Shown: positions 45,902 to 58,497, numbered from the stretch's first letter. The stretch is DNA of 64,000 nt from Boletus sp. NGJ (GCA_019096195.1 JAGTXK010000073.1:62001-126000), one strand, 5' to 3'. Numbers and translations: made by a program. Notes: generated by a model not told the origin, from the sequence alone.

Positions 45902-48477
45902 ATGTCAAGAGAAATCATCAACATTCAGGCAAGATAATCTCTCCTATTCTTTTTCTTGGTAACTGACTTTGTCTTTTGTTCATTGACAGGCTGGTCAAGT
46001 AAGTGGATTCAAGCTCGGGTTACGAACCCTAATACCTGACCCAAAATTTGCAGGCAGGGAACCAAGTAGGAGAGAGGTTCTGGAAGATGCTCCTTGCCGA
46101 GCATGGGCTTAATGACTCAGGGGTAGGCTCCTGCCATCATGTCGTGCATTTCTTCGGATAGTAACCTGGTCGGCATGCGAACGCGGATCCTTTGTGCTCT
46201 TAGATATACGTGGGCAAAGATCCTCTGCAAATAGCGCGTGTCAGTATTTTACTCGAAGTTGCAAACCTGGGCTCATCCCCGTTCTTCAGGCTGGAGTGTA
46301 TTTTACGCCAGTCGATTCCAGTGGCCCGACCAAGTACGTCCCGAGGAGTGTCCAGGTCGATCTCGAGTCCGGAGTTTGCAACCGTGTCAGTTGTCATGAT
46401 GCGTTCAAACCTAAGCGAGGCTCACGTCATTACAGTTACGATCTGGGCCTCTTGGAAACCTCTTCCGACCGGACACATTTTTCACTGGTGAATCAGGGGC
46501 CGGTAACAATTGGGCAAAGGGATGTGAGTTGGGAGTTTATTCTGATATGCAACACAACCCGGGCTAATTCTTCTCGGGAGGCAGACTACACTGAAGGTAT
46601 GGCATGCAGATTCTAGATGGCAGGCTTTAACTTGAGCTACATTCAGGTGCCGAGCTCATTGATCCCATTCTTGACATCGTAAGAAGGCAGTCGGAAGCAT
46701 GTGATGCCCTTCAAGGCTTTCAAATCATTCACTCTCTTGGTGGAGGCACTGGTGCTGGTCTTGGTTCTCTGCTCTTATCCAAATTGCGCGAGGCAAGCTA
46801 TGTCCACGTCTTCTCGGGAATCTGACTCTGATTGTCTGCAGGAGTACCCTGACCGGATGCTTCAAACTTTTTCAATTTTGCCTTCACCGAACGTCAGTAT
46901 ACCAGCTATGTAAGGACCTAACTAACAGCTGCTGTCAGGTGTCAGAAACAGTCGTAGAAGTCAGTTTCTATGTTCTTCGATCCATCAGATTGCTAATCAG
47001 CAAATAGCCATATAATGCGTTACTCTCTATCCATCAACTTGTTGACAATTGTGACCTGACGATATGCATTGACAACGAAGCGCTGTACGTACGATTGACC
47101 AATTATGCTTCTTCACGCTGCTGAGCACAAGCAGGTACGATATTGCCGTTCGAACACTCAAGATTAAGACCCCGAGCTTCGATGACCTCAATCAGGCAAG
47201 TTATTCAACCTTGAGTGATAGTTCGCCGTTGATTCTGGTTATGCGCGCAGCTCATCTCGAAAGTAATGTGCGGTGTTAGTACAAGCCTTCGGTTCCCTGG
47301 ACAGTTGAATGGGTAGGTCCCCCGTCATACTTGATTCCAGGAAAGTGAATGTCGTTGCCAGTGATTTGCGGAAACTTGGCATGAACTTGATCCCGTTCCC
47401 CCGAGTAGGTTACTAAGAGTAAATGGTCCTTCTTGATTTTGACTATGCACCCCAGCTTCACTTCCTCATGCCAAGTTTTGCGCCATTCTATGACCCGAAG
47501 GCCAAGGCATTTCAGAAGCTTTCCATCCCCGAATTGACCTCGTCGTAAGTGTTATGGTATGCAACTCAGTCAATTCTCTCAAATTTATAGGCTCTTCGAT
47601 CGCCGAAACTTGTTGGTCGCATGCGATCCACGCTTTGGGTAAGTACTCGATTATTTCTTTCCGGTTCAATTCGACAATGACTCTGCAGACGATATCTTAC
47701 TGCCGCGTGTATTTTCCGAGGAACAGTGTCTTCTAACGAGGTACGTGGATATGCCTTGCTCACAGAACCCCGACTAATACCCACTCCTCTTCAGGTAGAG
47801 GTAGGGATATATATTGCCCTATTATCGTTTGCTGAAGCTTGTGGCAGACTTCCGTTGCCCAACTCCAACGGAAGAACTCCAACCTTTTCGTTGAGTGAGT
47901 ATCACTGTGTCCTGGAGATTCACACGACCTTGGGTAACATGATTTAGGTGGATTCCTGATAATGTTTCGGTGTCGTTGTGCTCGGTGCCCCCGGTCGGAC
48001 AACCACAGGTTTGTCTAGCCCAAATATTGCATATAATATTATTTTATTTCTCAATTATCATAGGCTGGCATAGCACTTGCGAACTCGACCTGCATGCAAG
48101 AACTGTTCAAGCGTAACCTCACTCAGGTCAGTGTGCTTCCTAATGCTCAGCGACTTCATAATTGATTTCTCTGCCAAAAGTTCTCAGTAATGTTTAAACG
48201 CCGGGCGTTCCTCCACTGGTACACTGGAGAGGGAATGGATATTATGGAATTTTCCGAAGCGGAAAGTAACACCAACGATTTGATGTAAGAACCGATCTCA
48301 TGATTTGTCCCATTCGACAGCTAATCTTTCTTATCGTGGCAGTGCTGAGTATCAGCAGGTGAGTTGCTTTAGCTCAGAATCCCGCGCTCTGCTCCAATAT
48401 GATTATTACAGTACCAGGAAGCGAGTGTCGAATATGAGGAAGAAGAAGAAGAAGAAGAAGAAGCGGCAGCACAATAA
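45902..48477 (+). CDS. Divergent beta-tubulin paralogue
   Basis: A GTP-binding microtubule subunit, clearly beta-type but unusually diverged. It reads [20 protein letters not shown], then [34 protein letters not shown], the GTP-binding GGGTGAG loop (usually GGGTGSG) in [111 protein letters not shown] and [18 protein letters not shown]. The tail is [13 protein letters not shown] followed by Glu-rich and Ala residues. The gene is cut by some 18-20 short introns, three apparently with GC instead of GT donors, and has exons of 9 nt (45990-45998) and 12 nt (46585-46596). The usual MREI start is extended to MSREI. It has no clear disabling change. It may be a second, specialised beta-tubulin, as many mushrooms carry. 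Confidence 0.92.
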
Positions 48478-49331
48478 CGCACCACCAACTGCTATGAGTT
48501 CCGTCCCTTTCTGTTTTGTCGTTTCCTTTTTGCCATTTTGATCTCTTGCATGTCTGGATTTTATCGTACTCGCTGATTTGTTCCGTAATTTGGTTTGGAT
48601 CAATCACGTTTTGTTCTTCATAAATGCAACCTTGCCGTGTTTGCCGCATTTTGTCACAAGGATAAGTTCGATCTCGATGTCAATCATCGTGGCACTTATC
48701 TCTCCATAAGTTTGTGAGTCCCATGTACTCAGCTTTCCATCGGGGTTGGTTTCATGCTTACAGATCATCGCTGCGACAAATTTTCGCAACAGACATGTCT
48801 CAACTTCCCGCAGCGTTGGGTACCACCCGGCGAATCTTCGGCATAATCATGGACGAGACTGTAAGTCACTCGTGACGTCGACGGACCGCATCCCTGGCGG
48901 TGAGTCACTCAGTGTGGTGACAAATTCACTTGGGAGACGACTCTGACACCTGCCTCCGAAGATAACCTAGGGTCAGTACGCGGCGGTTTCAAGCCTCATC
49001 AGGGGTTTACTTCTATCCCGACCGTTGCCCTTCCCGGGTTATTTAGGAAACGAGCAGCTAAGGTGTACAGTGGGAGTTAAGACCAAAGTGAGGTGTGTGC
49101 ATGGCATTGGACTCGCACTCGGTGACCCACTGCACGGCTGGTGGCCTCAAGGTCGGGTGAGGCAGTGTGGAAGTCAGAACCCATGGTGCAGTATAAATAC
49201 CCGGTCCACGGTCTACAGCTGGCGCGCGACCAGGGGCTTTTGTCCCCTCCGACATTTCTCCGTTCCCATGCAGTTCCCAATCACAAAATGCATGAGTTCT
49301 CCCACAGCGTGGGGTATATGAACAGGTCGCC
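48478..49331. other. Intergenic, one possible short minus-strand coding stretch
   Basis: A minus-strand open stretch at 48604-48789 (ICKHETNPDGKLSTWDSQTY, then IDIEIELILVTKCGKHGK) has coding character, but I recognise no family and could not build a convincing gene around it. The rest holds nothing clear. Confidence 0.4.
49192..49199 (+). promoter_or_regulatory. Candidate TATA box for DUF1479 copy 2
   Basis: TATAAATA occurs 183 bp before ATG 49382. It lies outside the duplicated segment, so copy 1 does not share it. Confidence 0.5.
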
Positions 49332-49381
49332 AAGCAGGGCTTCTCATTCCTCACTGTGAGAACTGCCCTCTCGAATTCATC

Positions 49382-51119
49382 ATGTCGGATTCATATGAAT
49401 GGCCTTCCCGTTTTCTCGACTTGAAGCGCGAGCTTGTCTCGGCGACAACACAAGAGTGTCTCACAGCCTCGTGGAATGACATCCTCAGCGAGCTAGCTAA
49501 ACGCACTGCCGAGATCGCGCAGGCTGGTACTAACGTGAGCTTGGTATCGATCGGTTCTGCCGTGACTCGTGGCTGATACCGTCCAACAGTTCGTTCCCCA
49601 AGTCAAATTTACAGACTTGGAGAAGTTGACCCCTGAAGAGATCGACGTGATCAAACGCAAAGGCTCGGTCGTCATTCGTGGTGTCGTTGACACCAATATA
49701 GCCTCTGGCTGGAAGACGGAGCTCGAGGAATTCATCAAGGCTAACCCTCATGCTGAAGGTTTGATTCCAATCGACGTTCCTTGACTTTTTTCGACCTTTC
49801 TTCGGACAGGTATACCTGAAAATGACAAGCAGTTCTTCCACCTCTAGTCAGTCCGTTCGCTGCCTGTTGTCGCGCCTCTTACTCAACGGTGTTTTAGCTG
49901 GACACGCCCACAGGTACAAGCTCGTGCTCACCCCAACGTCTTGAAGGCCTCTGCCTGGCTCAGCAGCTTGTACCATGTCAAGTCCGGGAAGAAACTCGAC
50001 GGTGTCGATCTCTCAGTTCCTTTGACATACGCAGATCGTTTCCGCATTCGCCACCCCGGTGTTGATTGGTCGAACTTCCCACCTCACGTGGATGGTACGT
50101 CGCCTCAACACATTCACGATCTGACATTAAACTGTCTTTAGGTGGTGCGATCGAGCGATGGGAAGATGATACCTTCCGTCGTTGTTTTGAGGACATCTTG
50201 ACCGGCGACTGGCGCCAGCATGATCCTTACGAGCTCGAACACCGTCTTGACGCGCGCAGTTCGTTGTACGGACGTCCAGGACAAGCGAGCGTATTCAGGA
50301 CATTCCAGGGATGGCTGGCCATGAGGTTCGTTGGCGTCGAACATTTTCGTCACGCACTGTTCATCAATCTGACGATCGAGTCCTTAGCGAGACAGCGCCG
50401 ACAGAAGGAACGCTCCGCGTCTTCCCCGACCTTAGGCTGTCGAACGCGTACACGATCCTCCGTCCGTTCTTCCGCCCAACCGTCCGCACGGATTCCCCCG
50501 ACATCCTCGACCCCAAGAACTGGAAGTTTGGTATGATATTTTCCTCATTCTCTGGTGATTGATAGCCTGAATTTCTTGATGAAGATATCTCGACCGCGGA
50601 TTTCCCCGGCATCATCCGCGTGGGTCCTGGGTACAGTGGTCCTCAACCAACACCCCAGCTCCACCCACATCTAAGGCTCGAAGAGACGATGACATCCGTC
50701 CCGAAAGTCAACCCCGGTGACATGGTCTTTTGGCACTGTGTAAGCATCCCATCCGGTATTTCCTATGTTCTCGAACATATACCAAACGTGTTTCAGGACG
50801 TGGTTCATTCCGTCGAGCAGGAGCACACTGGCAGTACCGATTCGGCAGGTGAGACTCGGACACGTTTTAGACATGAATGTTCTGGAAAGCATGCTCAATC
50901 GGGGTTCCCGTCGTAGTGATGTATATCGGTGCTGTCCCGAAGACGCCTTTGAACTCGGCGTACGTCGTCAAGCAGGCGCAGACGTTCCTCGCGGGACAGA
51001 ACCCGCCCGATTTTGCCAAGCTCAAGCAGGGGGCGACATTCGTTGGGCTTGGCGGAGACGTCGACGTCAAGGAACCTATCAGCAGGGTGGCGATGGGTCT
51101 ATCTGTCCAGGTCGCCTGA
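49382..51119 (+). CDS. DUF1479 protein (2-oxoglutarate/iron dioxygenase-like), copy 2
   Basis: Nine exons (49382-49534, 49590-49758, 49810-49846, 49898-50094, 50142-50325, 50388-50530, 50585-50739, 50797-50848, 50917-51119) join in phase through GT-AG introns of 47-68 bp into 430 residues. It has the full DUF1479 layout: the N-terminal helix region, LEKLTPEEIDVIKRKGSVVI, DKQFFHLYWTRPQVQARAHP, PPHVDGGAIERWED with H183 and D185 as likely metal ligands, RVFPDLRLSNAYTILRPFF, and [20 protein letters not shown] with H350 as the likely third ligand. The C-terminus VAMGLSVQVA is two residues longer than copy 1. The upstream TATA box suggests its own promoter. The substrate is unknown; bacterial relatives (YbiU) are also uncharacterised. 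Confidence 0.91.
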
Positions 51120-51244
51120 TGCTGCTGTCCAGCGTCGTCGATGTTCTAGCCCTTTTTTTTTTGAGAAGGAATCGTCGGGCAAAGATGACCGATATGACAC
51201 CCACTGTTTATCAATGCATGACTCTATGTAAAATTTTGGCTCCG

Positions 51245-51470
51245 TCACGGTGCGTTCTGAAACAAGGCTGAATGCGATCCGGCATAACAGGCCATGCTCG
51301 TGACTGTCGAACTAGCGGGGAGCGTCATCATCGACTCGGACAGATCCAACTGTACCTCTCGCACTGGGCCAGGCCGCTTTCGCTCGGTCTCTGGGTCTCG
51401 GCCGGGCATACCCATTGTGCGACGGGTCCCATGGTCGATGTCGACGTCACAGCGAAACATCCATACCGGA
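51245..51470 (-). pseudogene. Duplicated tail of the disordered hypothetical gene
   Basis: The minus strand repeats the last part of the 36283-37485 gene: MFRCDVDIDHG, then ERKRPGPVREVQLDLSES and YAGSHSALFQN, against FRCDVDVDDHHD, ERKRSGLVREVQLDLSKS and HAGSHSALPQN. Only this 3' part was copied; beyond about 51475 the similarity stops and no start region is present, so it is a gene fragment. Confidence 0.8.
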
Positions 51471-51475
51471 CCAAC

Positions 51476-52719
51476 CGAATGGGGTCTTTGACTCCTCTCA
51501 GAAGCTCTAATGGCGATGTGTGTGGTAAAGGGTCTAAAACGCCCCAATACCCCGCACGCACGAGAGCGAGACGCCAGCGCAAGCGAACGGCACGCGTACA
51601 GACCAGCGACACGGCGCATTTGCGCACGGTAAAGGTAAGAGCGCGCGAGCGGACTGTCGCAATGGCACGACACAGCGCGCAGATTGAGGAGAAGAGACGA
51701 TCCGAAAGAGACGATCAGCGTGCAGCGCATTCGAGGCGCAACAAAGGAGCCTGAAGAGTATACAGACGGACTCACCACAGCTGCAGAAGCCGCGCGAGGG
51801 CGTCGGCATGCACAACAGTCGAGGGGGTAGAAGGCGGTATGCATGGCGCAACGAGCGGCGCAGACCACGACTCAAAACGAGGGCAAGACACTCAGCAGAG
51901 TCAGCACAAACGGTACAAGCACAAGACGATGGACGTACCTGAGTCATCCATAGCACCCAGCAAGCATCCCAAGTGACATATCAAGGCCGTGAACCCACCG
52001 CGTCATGATGAGTGATTCAAAACACGACCTAGAACTTGCATGAATCAAAGCCGGGCGAGAAGATACTGACGCTTATGAGTAACCAGACGATACGGCCACA
52101 TCTGGATCATATACTAGGGCGACTGCTATATGCGATTAGTATACTATCATCGACTCAGGATGGTTGGGACGAGCGCGACGGGCACTGGACTCGATCGAGG
52201 ACTCTGAATCGGACCGGTGCCGGGCCGCGACACTGAGCCACACAGTCAATTGATTACGTCAAGCAAGGTGTTTTCCGGCAACGCCGCCGGGCCTTTGTTT
52301 TGGACATCGCTTGGCCAGCGCCACTAGACAAATATGTGAATAATCATATTTTCTGTCCTTCAACTTTCAAGGTGCCTCCATTTTGAGGTAATCCTCTTGT
52401 GGACGCTTCAATGCACAACAATCCGCGGTGAATGGCTGCAACAGCCAGCGGCAAGACACCCGACAAAAGGCATATGACCGCCAGGGGGGTGACTGTGCGT
52501 CGAAGAAGAGCGCGACTGCGGCCATGCAGAATGTGGCAAGGAGAGGTATAACATGGAGGAAACTTGTCAAAGTGGGGTGATGCTACAGGGAAAGTCAGAT
52601 CATGACGGTTGGGTGGAAGAGAGTCCTTACGAGGAGGAAACAAGGGCTGATGGCGAGATCAAGGTTGATAGTCTAAAAGTTAGTGGTTGATGTGTGTGAA
52701 CTCTTTGTGACGACACTTA
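51476..52719. other. Intergenic, nothing seen
   Basis: About 1.24 kb between the segmental duplication and the Helitron array. Arg/Ala/Cys-rich minus-strand frames at 51534-51956 come from GC-rich DNA and have no domain. The Helitron insertion point A/T is at 52719/52720. Confidence 0.5.
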
Positions 52720-53984
52720 TCTGACACTTTTCTTGCGTATTTCGGCTATTTTGCGTATTTCAGGTGTTTCGTCTATGGCAGCTGTCCCACGTGTATTTCC
52801 TTTTTTGTGCATCAAAAACCATGTGGCTCGCTTGTGGCAAATCTGTTGTCCATTCAGTACTAGGGCAGTAGCACAACTGCTTTCCATATGTGGAATGCCT
52901 GACTGCATTGGAGTTGCTCAACTGTGTGATGACCCGACTACTACTGCAATTCCTCACATTCTACACTGTGTCTACATAATTGACACAATTCATCCACACC
53001 TTTGCTACACCTGCCCATATCTGAAGTTTCTGAGTGTTCTTTGTAAGTTTGATACCATCTGATTGATGTTCTGGCTGTCATCTGATAACAGATCTAACAG
53101 TTGATAAGGACTTTTCAAGAGTGAAAGTGTAAGTCTTTGGATTAGGCACTTGATCTCTGCTTCACTATAGTGTGCCAAGTGTGAAAACCAGTTGGTTAGG
53201 AAGAAGTGTGATCAAGTCTCTACGACCTGGCTTCACAGATTCAACTCTGTGTGTTTGCTGGTTGTCCTGAGACCTCTGATAGGCACTACAGAGTTGAGAC
53301 TTGATTGGAGGCTGCCAAGGAGACTGACTGGTCTTTGATCTGGCTTTTCATTCTTGCTGTTACCTTTCATTTTGTCTCAGGCTTTTTGCCTTTATCTCTG
53401 TCATACTCCTGTCCTGGTTGCCATTTAGTGAACTCTTGGCATTGCTGTGTAAGGGGGAGTAAATAGTGTGCATCCTTGACTACTTTTCTGAAAACCTGGC
53501 CATATCTGGACCCTCCTCTTTGGGCCTGGACATTTTCCCTTGGATCTGGACCTGGACTTGGACTTGGATCTACCTTCTGGACTTGGATCTCCTGTTTGGA
53601 CCTGGATTTTTCTTTTTTTTTGATTTTGAAGTTGAAGTATTTGTTTTAGAATGTATGTATTTTCAGATTCTTTGTTGATATTTCATATGAAATTCATATT
53701 AGGTCTTCTCCTCCCACCTCTCCCCAACGTGCCCAAAGTGCTGCTTGCTAGGCTGAATGTGATCAATGTTAGCTTGGTTCTCCTCCATCCCGTCATCAAC
53801 CTCATGCTGTCATACCATCAATTCCTATTGCTTTGGTGGTGAGTTTCTTTTCATGCATTCTTAATATCCAAAGACCAAATATGATTTCTAAATTCATCCT
53901 CCTGTTCCTGTTCAGCAATATTCTGGAATACCCTGTCATCAGATTGCACATCATGACATGCAACGTATGTACCGCAACCGGATG

Positions 53985-54032
53985 TCACCACCACCACCAC
54001 CACCACCACCACAACAACAACAACAACAACAA
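53985..54032 (+). repeat. (CAC)n(CAA)n microsatellite
   Basis: About 48 bp of CAC triplets turning into CAA triplets, inside the Helitron coding region. It would encode Pro then Gln runs in the frame with PPPPPPPP and QQQQQQQ. Confidence 0.9.
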
Positions 54033-54339
54033 TTTCCTCTTCCAATGCTCTATTCCTTTGCTCAACTATCCATGCTGCCAAATCAGCAACTATCCTATCA
54101 AGTATTTGTATCACCCCCTCCACAGCCTCAAAATTTTCCTCAAATGGATGCTTGGGTGGATTACAGTGCTCACCTTTTGGATGAGTTCAATCATATTCAT
54201 GACAGGCGATGCAACAGAAGACAAAATCATTCTTCTGGAGTTCATTCTCATTCTAATCCTGGAATTCCTACTCCTAATCAACCATCTCCACAAATCCCAT
54301 AATTCACCAGCATGCTATCAATTTTCAACATGAGGCAGA

Positions 54340-55854
54340 GAATCAGAGATATTTGCAAGCTCGGCAGGAACAGGAACAAGAATATCTTATGAGATTGCAA
54401 TAACTACAGCAGCAACAGCAACAACAATAACATCACCAAATGTAGTTGCAGCATAAGCAGTCCCTCAGACAAGAAGTAGAGTGTCAATGGCTTTTGGAGC
54501 ATCAAAGAGAGGAATTGAGACAACAAATGCTACATCAGCAAAGAGTTGCTGAGGAGCAGCAAGAGGCAGTGCGACAACAAGAGCTAGATCACTGGAGAGT
54601 TGTTGAAGAGCAGCAACAAGCAATACTAAGACAGGAACTACATCACCAAAGAGTTGTTGAGGAGCAACAGGCATTGCAAAGACAGGAGCTTTATCATCAA
54701 AGAATGATTGAAGAGCAGAGACAAGCATTGCTAAGATAGGAGCTTCAATATCAAAGAGTGGCTGAGGCACAGCAACAAGCATCACAAAGACAAGAGCTTC
54801 ATCATCAGAGACTTCTTCAGGAGCAGCAACAAGAAGAGAAACATGAGGATCAAGAGTGCCAAGCAGTTCAGCAGGTGCAACAGCTTTCTCAAGCCTTGCT
54901 TGCACAGGCTTTAAGAGAATATAGCCAGCACTTGGCAGAGCAGTATGAACAAGATCAGGCCAGACAACAGTAAGCATTTTTGCTTATGATGGTGGTTATG
55001 GTTTTCCTGATTCATATTTTTCTAGGCAGGCTGGACCTGCTTCAAGATCTCCTAGCCCAGATCCAGACTCTTCTGCTAATCCACCTACTTCAAGATCCCC
55101 TAGCCCTAATTCTGATCCTGATTTCTTTGCTGGTCCTTTTTCAGCCAGATCATCTGTATCTAGGCATTCGCCACCAAGACCTCAGCCATCCAATTCTGAT
55201 CCTGATTCTGATTCTGATTCTGATGACTCCAGCTCCAACTCTTCCAGCAGCTCTGATGACTCCAATGTTCCTCAACCACCACTTCGTATTCCTCCTGGTG
55301 GAAGACCCTATACTGAGCCTATTGAACTCCATTCTCTGGGATCCATGAACATTCAGTGTTCCAATTGCCATGCTTTTTACTTCATTTCAGAAAAGCTTTC
55401 TAATTGTGATGTTCGTGAACCTCGCTTTGGCATGTGCTGTCTTCAGGGTCAGGTCAATCTTCCTCACATCCAACAATGGCCACATGTTCTTTAGAATCTC
55501 TTTGATGATCCTCAGGATCATAGGGGGTTCAAGAAAAAGATTCGCCAGTATAAGAACACTTTGGCATTTACTTCTGTGGATATTGATGTGGACAATCAAG
55601 CCATTCAAGGATCTGGACCTTCATCATTCTGCATTCATGGTACACTCCATCATCTTATGGGGGCACTTATACCACCAGATGGTCTTTAGCCCTCCTTTGC
55701 CCAGCTTTATATCTATGATCCACAGGAGGCAACAGATAGGTGTGTTCAAAGCAACCCTCAATTGGATGCTGGCATCTTGCTGAACTTGCACACCACTCTT
55801 GGGGACATTCACCCTTATGCTCCACTTTACAGGCAGGCCTATAAAATCATGAGA
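54340..55854 (+). pseudogene. Helitron 1 N-terminal coding region
   Basis: After the Gln-rich repeats comes a Ser/Asp/Pro-rich linker (SPSPDPDSSANPPTSRSPSP) and then a Cys-bearing segment, IQCSNCHAFYFISEKL with CCLQGQVNLP, a zinc-finger-like region found ahead of the Rep in many fungal Helitron proteins. The block ends HPYAPLYRQAYKIMR at a GT donor (55855). In-frame stops near 55494 and 55687, both in contexts where CAG or similar would be expected, break it. An intron near 54970-55025 probably separates the two halves. Confidence 0.75.
54520..54830 (+). repeat. Tandem repeat encoding Gln-rich coiled coil
   Basis: About six units of 51-57 bp encode variants of RQELHHQRVVEEQQQALL (17-18 residues each). 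The heptad-like pattern of Gln, Glu and Leu suggests a coiled coil in the Helitron protein's N-terminal region. One unit starts with a stop codon (near 54737). Confidence 0.8.
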
Positions 55855-55913
55855 GTAAGTCTAGATCTATATTTCTCATGAATCAATCAAGCTTAACATT
55901 GGGGACTATGTAG

Positions 55914-57702
55914 GCCAAGCCTGCAGAAGAGCACACCAATGTGCACATGAGACTTCATCTGCAACAAGGCAATGATGCTAGAAGATATAATCTGCCTATC
56001 ATGGATGAGATAGTTGCAATAGTCCCTGATGATGGCTCACAAAATGTCAGAATGGATCGTAATATCATCCTTCAACTTCAAGGTGGTGGCCTATGTTACA
56101 TCAGCAACCTGCATCCATCTTATCTTCCTCTTCACTATGTCCTCTTTTTCTCACATGAGGAGGAAGGTTGGCATTTGGACATCCCATTGCAAAATCCTGG
56201 TGGCCATTCTTATCGCTCCAAAAAGGTCACACAGCTCCTTTGGTATGCCTATAGGCTGCATATATGTCCAGCAGACACAGAGCCATCCAATCTCTTCAAG
56301 GGCAGTAGACTCTTTCAGCAGTTGATCTGTGATGCTTGGGCTTTCATTGACCAGTGCAATCTCACTTGGGCTGCCAACAATCAGACAACTCTCAGAGCTG
56401 ATCTCTATCAAGGATTGCGAGACCACATGGCTGTTGATGGTGTTCAAGACATGGCTCAGGTTGGATGTGTTCTTCTTCCCTCCACTCACAAAGGTGGACC
56501 TCGCTATATGCAGCAGCTTCTTCAGGACTCTTTGGCCATCTGTCGTGAATATAAAAAGCCTGATCTTTTCCTCACCATGACTGCCAATGGAAGCTGGCCA
56601 GAGATTACTCAAAATCTACTTCCAGGTTTGTTTTTTCTCTCTCATACATGTGTTTGACCAACCACAATCTAATCATTATATGTGACAATAGGTCAAAGTG
56701 CTACAGATAGGCCTGATCTGGTCTCTCAAGTTTTCCATGCCAAACAGCAAGCCTTGCTTAAGAAGATTCGTGATGGCTACTATGGCCAGGTGGCTGGCTT
56801 TGTCTATACCATTGAATACCAAAAGCATGGTCTGCCTCACATGCATCTCTTGATTTTCTTGGAGGAGCCTGACAAAATTCATGCTGTGGAACAAGTTGAT
56901 GCCATCATCTCAGCCCAGATTCCAGATCCTGACATCCATCCTCAACTTCATGCTGCTATCACCAAATTCATGCTTCATGGTCCTTGCTCTCCCCAAAGAT
57001 GTATGGAAAACAATATTTGCAAAAAGCACTTTCCCAAGTGCCTCTCTCCTCACACCATCATCAAGGAGGATGGCTATCCTGACTATGCTCACCCTGAAAA
57101 TGGCAGGATTATTCAGAAGAGGGAGGATGTCTTTGATAAAAGGCATGTGGTATCTCATCCCAAGGAGTTGGTGGTGCAGTTTGACTGTCACATCAATCTG
57201 GAAGTCTGTGGCTCTATTAAGACTGTCAAGTATATTCACAAATATATCTACAAGGGTCTAGATCGTGCCACCATTCAAACAGAGGGTCATGATGAAATTC
57301 GCTCTTATCTTGATGCCAGATATATCACCTCCACTCAGGCCTGCCATAATATCTTTGAGTTTCCCATGCATATGGAGTGGCCAGCTATCTATCGTCTCCC
57401 AGTCCATCTGCCAGGTTGGCAATCTGTTGTTTTTCATGCTGAAGCTCAAATAGAAGAAGTGGTCAATAATGCCAAGGGCACTGAACTGCTTGGATGGTTC
57501 AAGGCAAACCAGGATCCTGCTCTCATCACTGCTAGAGCACACAATTATCTCTATCAGGAGTTTCCCAAGAGATTTGTTTGGAACAAGCAACGTGCTGTAT
57601 GGAAGATTTGTCAAAGATACAAGGCCATTGGACACATGTATTCTATTCCTGCCACCGCTGGAGAGGCATTCTACTTGCGTCTTTTGCTCACTGTGGTCAA
57701 GG
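55914..57702 (+). CDS. Helitron 1 Rep (HUH endonuclease) region
   Basis: Two exons, 55914-56625 and 56692-57702, stay open for about 570 codons. The first encodes the Helitron-like N domain (VHMRLHLQQGNDARRYNLPI through YLPLHYVLFFSHEEEGWHL). The second has the rolling-circle nuclease signatures: HGLPHMHLLIFL, where the two His form the HUH metal site, and VKYIHKYIYKG, which carries the paired catalytic tyrosines that join DNA ends during transposition. It continues with QTEGHDEIRSYLDARYIT and EFPMHMEWPAIYRLPVHLPG. This part has no break, in contrast to the flanking regions of the same element. It continues through a 58-bp intron into the helicase. Confidence 0.9.
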
Positions 57703-58497
57703 GTAAAGTCTTTCTTTGATATTACATGGATAATTCAGAACTGATCACTTCTCCTCATAGGTGCTACCTCCTATGAAGATCTTTGTACTGTCAATGGTGA
57801 TCTCCATGATTTCTTCAAAGAGGCCTGCTGTGCACATGGTCTCTTGCAGGATGACAGAGAATGGTTGTTGTGTCTTCAAGAGGCTGCTCATTTCAGCATG
57901 GGCTATCAACTGCGCCATTTGCTTGTCATCATCTTGGTGCATTGCTCTCCTGTGGACCCTGATTGCTTATGGGAGGCATCCAAGAACAATCTCTGTGATG
58001 ATCTACAACACCATCTTATTCACACCCTTCATATTCCTGAGCCCACTCAGGATCAGATCCATGATTATGGATTGCATCTCATAGCTCAAGCCCTCAGAAG
58101 ACATGGCAAGAGCTTGCAGGACTATCCAAGCATGCCTGTACCACATGGCAACTGGGGTCACCAGGAGGGAAATCAAGTCATCAATGAACAGAGAGCATAT
58201 GATAGACAGGAGCAACAAGGGTTTGTGGACAGAGGCCTGCCCACCTTGAATCCCCAACAGAGTGCTCTCTATCATGCAGTGATGAACAGTGTCACCCACT
58301 CTCATGGATCCATGTTCTTCCTTCATAATGGTGGTGGATGTGACAAGACCTATATGGCCAAGCTCATTGCTGCTGGTGTTCATGCAAGAGGAGAAATTGT
58401 CCTGTGTGTTGCATCCACTGGTCTGACATCCCTTCTTCTTTCTGGTGGTTGTACAGCCCATTCACGCTTCAAGATTCCCATTCCTTGCCATGAACAG

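Larger units (their letters stand above)
49332..51470. repeat. Inverted segmental duplication, copy 2
   Basis: Reverse-complement partner of 37215-39512, about 9.8 kb away. It is slightly shorter because of small gaps in the intergenic and hypothetical-gene parts. The outer breakpoint near 51470 cuts into the copied tail of the hypothetical gene; the inner breakpoint lies about 50 bp upstream of the DUF1479 ATG. Confidence 0.88.
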
